DNA from: Parus major | Taxonomy: Eukaryota > Chordata > Aves > Passeriformes > Paridae | Assembly (NCBI RefSeq): GCF_001522545.3 | Contig: NC_031777.1 | Location: 498,254-562,253, forward strand | DNA length: 64,000 bases | Direction: 5' to 3' | In this document: one piece after another, positions 34,001-42,825 of the stretch | Layout of the letters: every line of letters begins with the position of its first letter | Position numbering within the stretch: the first letter of the stretch is position 1 | Position numbers and translations under genes: made by a program | Notes under the pieces: model-generated | What the model was told of the DNA's origin: nothing | Databases searched by the model: none | Seen by the model: the letters and a program-made list of their open reading frames with translations, nothing else

Positions 34001-37000
34001 TGTGGATGGGGCAGGAGCCGCTCTGTGCCCCATCCCCAGGGCTGTCCCCTCCTCAGTGATGGGTCCAGTGTGCAGGGAGGGGCTGGCAGCGCCCAGGGAC
34101 AGCAGGGAAGCCTTGATCCAGCCGGGAGTGTCCCAGGAGCAGGACCCCCGCCCTGGGGCTGCCCGCAGTGGCCGTGGGTACCGGCGGGGAGGAGGGGACA
34201 GAGGCAGCGCTGCCAGCGCCGCTGCTCTGAGCGCCTTGCCGTGCTGTGCTGTCCCCTAGGTCAGGCCGCAGGTTCACACAGCGATGGCAGCACCAACTTC
34301 ACCGACAGCATGAAGGAGGAGGCAGCCCGCGGCTTGGCAACCCAGCAGGTGAGTGGGGCAGCGCCGGGAACAGGGCTGGGCACTGCGCCATGGCCAAAGT
34401 GCGCCCCAGCCCCCAGGAAACATCCCTTTCACCCCCTGTCACCCCCTGTCACCCCCTGCCACCCCCTGTCACCCCCTGTCTTTGTGCCTCCAGGGCACCC
34501 CCCGGGCCCGCAAGGAGCAGGGGGGCGCTGGAAGGAGCCCAGCAGCCACCGTGCCCGAACGGGAGCTGCGGGCTGAGGAGGAGCTGCGGGAGCTGAAGGC
34601 GCAGCTGGAGGAAGCCGGCTTCTCCTCTGTTTCCCACATCAGGCAAGAGCTCTGGGGCTCTGGAGCCGGGGCTGGCAGTGGCCAGAGGGGACACCCTGCG
34701 TGCCTGGCCTTACTGCGCCTCGTACCCCCAGGAAGGCGATGCTGAGCCTGTGCCTGGAAAACGCGGAGCTGAAGGAGAGGATGGGTGAAGCCACGTCGCT
34801 GCTGGAGAGCGGGGAGCAGGAGGAGCCTGGGCTGGGCTCTCTGACCCCCGAGCCCCGCAGGCTGCAGCGGAGGAGCCGCAGTTCCCTCGGGGAGCGGCCG
34901 GCCGGAGGCAGCGGGGATGGCCAGGGGGTCCCGGCAGAGAGGGGAACTCCCGGCAGAGAGGGGAACCGTGCCCACCAAACGCCCAGCGCTGGAGGCTCGG
35001 TCCCAGGGGGACACGGCCAAGAGACCCTGCCCTGGCAGCCCGGCTGGAGGGGACGGGAGCCGTGTAAGTGCTCAGGGGACCGGGATGGAGGTGAAAACAG
35101 AGACGGGGATGAGGGTGGGAATGGGGAGCTGACAGCGCATCTCCCCTCCGGCAGGTGGAGGGCTCGGTTCCCGGCGGGGGCTGGCCAGGGCTGGGCACAG
35201 AGCTGCGCTCGCAGGTGGCTCAGGGCCAAAGGCAGTGCCAGGAGCTGCAGGACAAGCTCGCTGCCTCGGAGGCCACGGTGCGGGCACAAGCTGAGCAGCT
35301 GGAGAAGTACCACGTCCTGCTCCGTGAGTTAAAAGCCAGGGTGGGGTCGGGGTGTGTTCTGAGCCCTGTGCACAGTGCTGGGAGTGGGGCAGGGCTGCTG
35401 AACCCTGCCCGGGGGCCCTGAGCTGATGGCGCTGCCCAGCAGGTGAACCTCAGACACAGCAGCTCAGCAAGCAAGTGCAGGTGGACTTCCAGGACCTGGG
35501 CTATGAGACCTGTGGGCGAAGCGAGACCGAGGCTGACCGTGACGAGACCACCAGCCCTGGTAAGGAGAGCCAGGGTTGCGGGGATTTGCCCACCTGGCAC
35601 AGGGAAGTGACACCCTGTGCTCCCTGCAGAGTGCGAGGAGCCAGATGTGTTCAGTGAGACCAGCCTGCCTGAGGAGCTGGGGTCCCCGTGCCAGCCAGGG
35701 ATGTCCAGAGCAGGCAAAACTGCCCAAAAAACCATGGCCCTGGAGGATGTGGAGGCCCTGCACCAGCACATCCAGGACCTCAAGACCCAGCTGCTCAATG
35801 CCAACAAGGTGATCCAGAGCCTGCAGCGCCGTGCCCGCTCCATCTCTGTCACCAGCGGCTACACCTCGGGTGCCGAGCGGCCCCTGCCGGCTCCCAAGGC
35901 CTTGGCGTCCCCAGCCCACAGCCTCACGGATGAGGACGAGGGCTGGCAGTCAGACGGTCACGGCACTCTGTGCCCACCCGCCCTGCGGGCACACCGCGAC
36001 CTGCAGAGCCTGGTGCACCGCGTCGCCCTGCTCGAGGCGCAGCTGCCCGCAGCCAAGCACGGAGCCTCTTTGCCCAAGGAGCTGCAATCTGCCACTTGGC
36101 CAGGGTATGGCCCTGGGGGACACAGGGGTTTCCAGATGGGAGATACTGAGGTTTCCAGGAGCTGCCTGGTGGCTCCTTGTCACACGGTTTCCCTGCAGGC
36201 AGGTGCCTGGGGGGTTTGTGTGGCGGGGCAGAGCCCCAGCAGCGGATGATGCGCAGATTCCCTCCACGGCACTTCATCCCTGCTGTGTTCTCAGGGAGTC
36301 TGGCTGCCTTGTGAACAGCCTGCTTGCCCATCTCTCCTAGGAAATACAACTCTTTGATCCAGGCCCAGGCTCGGGAGCTCTCCCACTTGCGGCAGATGCT
36401 GCGGGAGGGCCGTGGCGTGAGCCGCAGCCTGGCCCAGCACCTGCGGGACGCCCTGCGGTCCTTCGAGGACCTCCTTCGTGGCACTGACATCGACTACTAC
36501 CTGGGCCAGGGCTTTCGGGAGCAGCTGGCCCAGGGCAGGCAGCTGGCTGAGAGGCTCAGTGACAAGCTGGGCACCAGTGAGTACCCCTGGGGGGCAGCGG
36601 GGCTGGATGTCATGGGTTTGTGCTGGGTCAGGAAGGGATGCTTTGATGGGTGAAGAGCAGGAGACACTCTCACATCATGTGCTGTGTGGGATACCTGCTT
36701 AGAGCTGGGCTGTCCTGTCCTGCCATGGCTCTGTGTGGGACCAGGCATCCTGGGGCATGGAGACACTGACTGGCTCTTTCCTGGCTTGCTGTTTTAGGAG
36801 ATCGACAAGATGGGGAGGACAAAACCAGTCATGAACTCCTGGCACAGAGGTATCTGTTCCCAGGGAAGGGTTTGTGGGATGTGTTTGGCATGGGCACCCT
36901 GAGAACTACCAGTGCTCTTGGGGTCTCTGCCTCAGGTGAATGTCCTGGGGCTGCCTCTGCTCTGGGGATGGGGAGCCCCATGGGCAGCTCGTGGCACATG

Positions 37001-40000
37001 GCTTGTGGGGCACCAGGTAGGAAAGGGCTGTGGGATGGAGGTCAGACCTGGTGATGGGCCACATCCACAGGCTCAGCCAGGAGCTCCAGGAGAAGGAGAA
37101 GGTGATTGAGAGCCTGGAGGTGAAGCTGCAGGAGCGCTCTGAGTCCCCAGGTAGCAGCTGCCCACCCTCGGAGTCATCCCACTCTGCCAGCAGCTCGTCC
37201 TTCACCTCCGAGGGGCTGGAGCCCTGCTCCGATGGGGACGTGGCCAGCGAGTACAGCCAGTGCCATGAGGAGCCTGCCCAACACCCAGGTACTGCACAGT
37301 GACCAGGAACCACAGCTCTGGTGCCTCTGGACACAGGGATTGGCTTCCCGGGGTCCCCAGGGAGGAGGACTCTCTGCCAGGCTGAGCCACAGCCACAGTA
37401 ACGCCTCTCTGTGTCTCTCTCCTGTCTCTAGGCCTTCACTTTGACTCCTTGGCCAAACCTGTTAGTGCCCCCCTGCCTGCCCTGGCCCCCGGGCTGTCCC
37501 CCTTCCTCCCTGCCGGGCCCCCTCCTCCTGCAGCCCCACCACTCCTGGGCTGCTGTGGGAATTCTGTCTGTTCCCTGGCTGAGGCACAGCAGGAACTGCA
37601 GCTGCTCCGGAGGCAGCTGGGAGAAAGTGAGCACGCTGCCTCTTGTTGGCTTTGGTCCTGCCTGCCCTGCATGCTGTGCTGGGGCACATCATCCTCCACC
37701 CTCTCTGACCTGCATGTCCTGCCCTTGATCTTCTCCTTCTTCTCGGGGCTGTGGCTTTGAGGTTGGGTCCCTCTGCTGTGGCTGGGGGACACTGGGGACA
37801 TATGGAGAGGATCTGGTGGGTTGGAGGGACCCCGCCAGAGATGGCATTAGCCCTAGGTGTAGACACTGGCATATCCCAGCTCCTCTAGGACAAGGCTGAT
37901 TTGCTAAATTGTTGTGTAGAGTGGGGCTGAGACCATACCCCTTGTGTCACATAATCATCAAGTCCTGGGAGAGCCCCTGCTCTTTACGGGGAATAGGTTT
38001 GATTGTGACAGGAGCTCAGCCATGGGGGACACCAGACTGCACTGTTGGTCAGAGCAAGAGGGGGGAAAAAAGCAGATGGAGGGAGTGTGTTGCCCCATTC
38101 TTCCTACCTGCTCATCGTCCTTCTCCTCCTGTGTGTGCAGGCGTGACACTGCCCATGGCACCAGCAAAGCCCACAGTGCCACTGGGCCGCTTTGGAGAGG
38201 GCAGCAAAGCCCCAGCACCGTTCTGCCCACACGGAGCACGGCAGGGCCTGGCTGAGCTCCCGGGGGCCACCCAGCCCCGCGGCCTCTGGGACATGTCCCT
38301 GCCGGGCCAGCTGCCCTATGGGGCCCTGCCACTGGGGTACCCCTCCAGCCACAAGCTGACAGGTATGCTCCGTGTCAGAGGGCACAGGGACATCCCTCCT
38401 GCCTCTGGGGGAGCTGGGAGAGATCTGGCAGCACAGCCTTTCCTGCCCTGAGCTGTGCCCCTGTGGCTGTGGCAGGGGCAGATCTGCTGGAGGAACACCT
38501 GCTGGAGATCCGCAACCTCCGCCAGCGCCTGGAGGAGTCCATCTGCACCAACGACCGGCTCCGGGAGCAGCTGGAGCGACGCCTGGCCTCCACCGGCAAG
38601 GGCAGCGGTACGGGGCTGCACGGGGCTGGGGCTGCTGGGGGAAATCCCTCTGTCCTGCTCATCCCTCTGCTCATCCCTCTGCAAATCCCTCTGCACATCC
38701 CTCTGTACATNNNNNNNNNNNNNNNNNNNNNNNNNNNNNNNNNNNNNNNNNNNNNNNNNNNNNNNNNNNNNNNNNNNNNNNNNNNNNNNNNNNNNNNNNN
38801 NNNNNNNNNNNNNNNNNNNNNNNNNNNNNNNNNNNNNNNNNNNNNNNNNNNNNNNNNNNNNNNNNNNNNNNNNNNNNNNNNNNNNNNNNNNNNNNNNNNN
38901 NNNNNNNNNNNNNNNNNNNNNNNNNNNNNNNNNNNNNNNNNNNNNNNNNNNNNNNNNNNNNNNNNNNNNNNNNNNNNNNNNNNNNNNNNNNNNNNNNNNN
39001 NNNNNNNNNNNNNNNNNNNNNNNNNNNNNNCTCTGCACATCCCTCTGCACATCTCTGCACATCTCTGCTCGTCCCTCTGCTCACCCCATGCACAACGGGG
39101 CACTGAGGACAGACGCTCAGCACCGCTCCCCTCCTCAGGATTACCCAGTGATATCTATGCCCAGACACCGGAGCTGGGGCTGCAGCTGAGCAGGGAGAAC
39201 CAGGCTCTGCAGGAGGAGAACAGGACCCTGCAGCTCCAGCGTGACCACCTCTCCCAAGGTGGGGCTGGGCCAGCATCCTGGGGCTGGGCCCCAGAGGGCA
39301 CCGGCTGAGTGGGGTGGTGGTGACAGCTCCGTGCTCTCTGTCCCCAGAGCTGGCACGGCTGCAGGAGGCACTCCTGGCTGCCTGCTCCCGGGCACGGGAG
39401 GCTGAGGCGGAGCTGGGCCAGAGGCGTGGGAAGCAGCGGAGGCTGGCGGAGGAGCTCTCCGAGTGCCAAGAGAGCGTCCGGCAGCTCCGGGACGAGCGGC
39501 GCTCTCTGCAGGAGGACAACAACAGGTAGGGTTTGGGGCATTGCGGCCTTGGGGCCACAGGACGGGGAGGGATGGCTGGCACCGGACCCACCCGTGTCAC
39601 CTCTGCAGGCTGCAGCACTCGGTGACGCTCCTGCAGCAGCAGGGTGAGGAGCAGCGCCTGCTCCTGCAGACCCTGCGTGCGGAGCTGCACGTCTACGAGA
39701 GCCTCCCTGGCTCCTCTGCTGAGACACGAGCAGGTATGGGACCCATGCACAGCATCCCTGCCCAGCTCCTGCTCTTGGGGTGCCTCTGCAACCCTTGGGT
39801 GGCCCCAGACACTTCCCCTGTGGCAGCAGGTCACACACAGTGCAGGACCCCAGCAGCCCCAGGCACGGAGCCACATCGATCTAAAGGGGCTCAGCTGTTT
39901 CTTGTTCCAGGCTGCTTCCCATCTCCTCCAGTGCGGGATGTTGGCACTAACTCGGCAGCTCCCCTCGTCTCCCCGCCGCCCTGTGGCACATCGGCGCTCC

Positions 40001-41288
40001 GAGGGATGGCCGGTGGGTACCAGAGCCCGCCCGCCTGCTGAGCTGTGCTGAACTGGTGGCAGCGCCCTTGCCGAGCAGAGCTCAGGCCACTCAGGTGCCG
40101 GGGTGGGTGCCGAGGGGAGCGGGCAGCGCTCCTCACCCAACCCCGCCGGCTCCACAGAGCCCCGCGGGGCAGACGCGCTGCTGAGGAAGGGCGAGGGGCT
40201 GCCGGGGGCTCACGTCGTCGGCCGCCTGGACACGTACCGAGCCCTGGAGCAGCACATGGCGGAGGGCAAGGCCTTGGCCCGGGAGCTGATGTGTCTCACA
40301 CGCCCGGCACTCGGGCTGCCCGCCTGCCCGGCCCCGGGAAAGGAGGTAAAGCCTGGGCAGGACGGGGGCAGCGGGAGGCAGGGAGGCTCCGGGCCGGGGC
40401 AGGCTGCCGGCACTGCCCTGCCGAGCTCCCCGGGCGCGCCGGGATGCGGCTGCCCCGGCAGCCCCTGCCCCCGCACCCTTCTCCCGCAGGGATGGACAGG
40501 CACAGGGCAGGGACACCTGTGGGGCAGCGCCAGCACCCTGCACGGCATCCTGGAGGAGTGCGTGTCTCTCCTCGCTGCCTTCTGGAGCACTGTGCTGCCC
40601 GTGAGCCCCGCCCCGCACCAGGGCAAGGTGAGCGGGCACCGGGGGCCGGCGGGGGGCACCGGGGGCCGGCGGGGGGCACCGGCGGGGGGCACCGGAGAGG
40701 GGCTCAGTGCTCATCACACCCCTCCGTGCCAGGAGCAGGTGCTCCAGGGCGAGATCGCGGCGCTGCGGGCCCGGCTCTCCGAGAGGGAGGATGCTCTGCA
40801 GAGCACGGCCAGGCGGCTGCGCAGCACAGCCCAGCTCAAGGACAGCATGGAGCAGTTCATCGTCAGTCACTGTACGTGCCCTGCTGGTACAGCCAAGCTG
40901 GCCTGGTTCCCATGTGCCACATGTGCCCCATGCAGCACAGGGACCCCAGTGACCCCTCTCTCTCCTGCAGTGACCAGGACACACAGTGTGCTGCGCAAGG
41001 CCAGGACGAACCTGGAGGTGAGTTTGCCCTGAGGGCCGGTGTGGGATAGGGGTGGGGTGTCCTGGTCCTGATGTCCTGGTCCTGATGTCCTGGGGATGGA
41101 CATGGCCGGCACACACAGTGCTGAGCAGAGTGCTGAAGGATAGCTGGGTGAAATGTGTGGGGGACACATTTTCCTTTTGTGGCCTCAGCCAGCATGTCCA
41201 TGTCCCCAGGGCCCAGCAGTGCTCCTCCTCACTGCCATGTGTTGTCTCTTGCCAGGTGAAGGCCCAGCAGGCCCTGCCTGTTGCGTGA
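13005..41288 (+). CDS. PDE4DIP: Myomegalin (PDE4DIP), CM1-containing form
   Basis: Large coiled-coil scaffold of centrosome and cis-Golgi that binds the gamma-tubulin ring complex and AKAP9; also described as a PDE4D anchor. Start ATG 13005 (MANGYRTLSQ). The CM1 motif (LKKENFSLKLRIYFLEER) is in the first exon. Exons: 13005-13145, 13575-13651, 14327-14450, 14525-14679, 14962-15079, 20980-21093, 22612-22731, 22970-23062, 23156-23371, 23860-24018, 24390-24503, 24708-24845, 25127-25306, 25532-25726, 26056-26199, 27182-27260, 27775-27863, 28036-28152, 28582-28719, 29034-29146, 29833-29960, 34260-34348, 34494-34642, 34732-about 35090, about 35201-35323, 35443-35559, 35630-36104, 36341-36576, 36798-36849, 37071-37288, 37432-37626, 38141-38362, 38476-38607, 39139-39258, 39348-39525, 39609-39733, 39911-40012, 40158-40345, 40490-40627, 40733-40871, 40971-41017, 41256-41288. 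Phases close throughout except that the 35090/35201 junction is uncertain. Nearly all of the protein is predicted coiled coil rich in Gln, Glu and Leu. It ends ...RTNLEVKAQQALPVA. Confidence 0.93.
14171..14326. repeat. 57-bp minisatellite abutting a PDE4DIP acceptor
   Basis: The word catgctgcagcaggctgtgg starts at 14171, 14228 and 14285, giving a 57-bp period and about 2.7 copies. The last copy runs into the acceptor tgcccagcag of the exon at 14327; the earlier copies carry tgtgccag at the matching place. Confidence 0.88.
15630..15870. repeat. Degenerate ctggcactgggaca repeat with TG-rich tail
   Basis: A loosely repeated word close to ctggcactgggacagg fills most of 15630-15840, followed by a short tgtgtgtg run. 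It lies just upstream of the internal PDE4DIP promoter. Confidence 0.75.
15975..16166 (+). promoter_or_regulatory. Internal CpG promoter of PDE4DIP with NRF1 and YY1 sites
   Basis: Two near-perfect NRF1 palindromes are visible: gcgcatgcg at 15980-15988 and gcgcatgcgc at 16036-16045. A reverse YY1 motif (gccgccatctt) is at 16061-16071. A noncoding first exon probably starts near here and ends at about 16164 before gtgagg. It would splice to the acceptor tgcag at 16461-16465 just before the ATG at 16493. This marks an independent promoter for the short-form N-terminus. Confidence 0.7.
16493..17641 (+). CDS. PDE4DIP: PDE4DIP alternative first coding exon (SMYLE-type N-terminus)
   Basis: A single 1149-nt exon encodes 383 residues (start MKENCRICGRELCGNQRRW) and ends in phase 0 before gtagag at 17642, so it joins to the common exon at 20980. 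It matches the human isoforms that replace CM1 with this N-terminus (short myomegalin-like EB1-binding form). Residues 1 to about 95 hold a CxxC pair (CRIC), a second CxxC pair (CSKC) and an IYRFDTVIARIEALS helix. A basic SRLPIP stretch near residue 310 resembles an SxIP-type EB1-binding motif. The exon ends ...LQELWDDLCEDYMPLRVQ. It has its own CpG promoter, so this form can be regulated apart from the CM1 form. Confidence 0.92.
17642..20979 (+). other. PDE4DIP intron, no further exon recognised
   Basis: AT-richer than its surroundings. It holds a short tandem duplication at 19213-19260 and no exon supported by homology. Confidence 0.5.
19213..19260. repeat. Short tandem duplication (ttctttaaatttatggagca)
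   Basis: The word occurs twice head to tail with a spacing of about 24 bp inside a PDE4DIP intron. Confidence 0.85.
21248..21282. repeat. Poly-T tracts in PDE4DIP intron
   Basis: Two T runs separated by cc, followed by ccctgcag, which looks like an acceptor. No exon with homology follows. Confidence 0.7.
29961..30309 (+). other. PDE4DIP: Candidate alternative 3' end of a truncated PDE4DIP
   Basis: If the donor after 29960 (gtgggg, not a strong one) is skipped, the frame runs on for 15 codons (ending VRVLPQHAF) to a TGA ending at 30008. A consensus AATAAA follows at 30304-30309, with a GT-rich stretch at about 30355-30380. This is the arrangement expected for intronic polyadenylation and would give a myomegalin lacking its C-terminal half. 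Confidence 0.5.
30304..30309 (+). terminator. AATAAA polyadenylation signal (intronic)
   Basis: Consensus hexamer about 295 bases after the read-through stop codon in PDE4DIP. Confidence 0.5.
32522..33172. repeat. 28-bp minisatellite interrupted by an assembly gap
   Basis: A unit close to gatggctgtccttgttccct plus gggacagg (28 bp) repeats head to tail on both sides of the N run at 32629-33091. The repeat is clearly why assembly failed. Frames through it are open on both strands but show no protein family. Confidence 0.9.
32629..33091. other. Assembly gap (463 N)
   Basis: Run of N inside the 28-bp minisatellite; intronic for PDE4DIP. Confidence 0.99.
34431..34480. repeat. 10-bp repeat accccctgtc, 5 copies
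   Basis: Five consecutive copies (one with a single change) form the pyrimidine tract before the PDE4DIP acceptor at 34493. Confidence 0.95.
34643..34731 (+). other. GC-AG intron of PDE4DIP (89 bp)
   Basis: The exon ending ...SSVSHIR stops at 34642 and the intron begins gcaaga, not gt. The next exon at 34732 continues KAMLSLCLENAELKE, exactly as in the human protein. CAG/GCAAGA is the known strong form of GC donors. Confidence 0.85.
38661..39082. repeat. 12-bp repeat (atccctctgcac) with assembly gap
   Basis: Repeats of a 12-bp word flank the N run at 38711-39030 inside a PDE4DIP intron; some copies on the right side are shortened. Confidence 0.9.
38711..39030. other. Assembly gap (320 N)
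   Basis: Run of N inside the 12-bp repeat, between the PDE4DIP exons ending at 38607 and starting at 39139. The flanking phases (1 and 1) match, so no exon need be hidden. Confidence 0.99.
40635..40697. repeat. GC-rich minisatellite ggggggcaccgg
   Basis: Short tandem copies of a unit containing gccggcggggggcaccg fill most of a 105-bp PDE4DIP intron. Confidence 0.8.
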
Positions 41289-41766
41289 GGCCCATGCAGG
41301 GCAAGGAGCAATGGCCAGCGTGGAAGAGCCCGCTGGCTGCTGAGCTGTGCCCGAGGGCTGGAGCAGACCCTGTCCCTGCTGCTCTGAGGGCTGGGGTGGA
41401 AAGGGCTCTGGGCTATCCAGTACTACACAGTCAGTGGGTCTGGGCTGCTGTGGTGGTTGCATGCCCTCCACCAGCCTTTGCTTGCCACAGCAGCAGCATC
41501 TGCTGGCTTGGGCTTTGTCTGGCCCACGCTTCAGCTCTTGCTCCCTTCCACCCTCAGTGCTCAGAGTGGGCACAGCCCCCTACGCTGAGCACCCCTTGCC
41601 CTGGGACCTGGTCCCCCTGTAACCCTGTCCCTGCTTGTGGATATATGTATTTGTATATAGACAGAGGTATTGGAAATGCGCTTTGGGGGCTCCAGACGTG
41701 TTGGGCCCCCAGTGCAGAGGAAGATGTAAGAAATGCCATATTCTGTTCAGTGGCTGAAGAGTCCCC

Positions 41767-41772
41767 AATAAA
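41767..41772 (+). terminator. AATAAA polyadenylation signal of PDE4DIP
   Basis: Consensus hexamer about 480 bases after the stop codon at 41286-41288. Two further AATAAA hexamers at 41996-42001 and 42008-42013 could give a longer 3' UTR. Confidence 0.75.
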
Positions 41773-42825
41773 GGTTTCCTTTGGGTTGTGGTGTTTCTGG
41801 CATCCTGTCCCTGCAGCCATGCTCCCCCTCCCCAAACTACCTGCAGCACAGGCTTCCAAAGGCACTGGCTGTCCTCAGGGGGTTGTTCTGTCCCCTAACA
41901 ACCCAAGGGCAGCTCTGTGCCACACTGGGTGCTCCCTTTCCTCCTCTTACTGTTCTAGACCCCCTCTCCAACACCAGGCAAGCAGCACTGAGAACAATAA
42001 ATACTGTAATAAATAGAGAACCCCCTGTTCCATGGCACTGCTGCAGCAGCAGGCGGTGCAGCCGGGGTCCTGGAGTGCCTGCCTGGCTCTGCTCCTCCCA
42101 GGCCCCTCCAGCGTGGGCGTGTGCCAGTGCCCCTCTGGCTGTGACAAAGTCAGCCCTGTCCCACAGAAGCAGCTGATGTTGGGGACAGGGCATTGCAGTC
42201 CTTGATGGTGCTCTCACAGCAGCAGGTAAGAGTGGCTGTGTCCAGCTGTACCGTCCATCATGCTGGCTCAATGCTGAACCTCACAGAGGGCTGGGGCTGC
42301 AGAGCCCTCCTCAAAGCTGGGGGGCAGCCCCACAGCCAGGGCTGTGGGACAGGGAACAGGTTCCAGGCTGGAGTGTCGCAGAGCCCCCAGCAGACAAAGT
42401 CACCTTGGAAACTCATGGCCAGGGCAGCAGCACAACCTCCAGAAGAACAGGATGTGTTCCTGGAGCCTGGACTGGGTGCAGTGCCAGGACCACCTTGAGG
42501 CCCTCACAGGCTGGAGAAGACAGGCAGGGTGAAGCCCTTTTCGTGTTGGGCGTGAGGAGGGGCTGTTCTGGTGAGCAGCAAAGTGGTCCCAGCGACTCAC
42601 AGAAGCCAAGGGAAGCTGCAGGTGGGCGGAAACCAAGGGCTAAACCACGCCAGCAGGATGGGACAGCGTCACAGGCCCCCGTGGCCCTGAGCTTGTTGCT
42701 GGGGCCGGTGTCCCTGCCAGGTTGGAGGCTGGAGCCAGTGGCCAGTTGTCACACAGTCCCGTGGCCCAGTGTGTGCAGACAAGCGGCGTTTGGTGTCCTG
42801 CGTGGGGAGTGTGTGAGGCCCCGGC

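Larger units (their letters stand above)
30310..34259 (+). other. Large PDE4DIP intron, no further exon recognised
   Basis: This 4-kb stretch contains a 28-bp minisatellite with an assembly gap. No exon matching the human protein was found between the exons ending at 29960 and starting at 34260. Confidence 0.5.

Noticed and set aside
40133..41311. Minus-strand open frame of 392 codons over the last PDE4DIP exons
   Set aside because: Antisense shadow of GC-rich coding exons with well-supported plus-strand homology.
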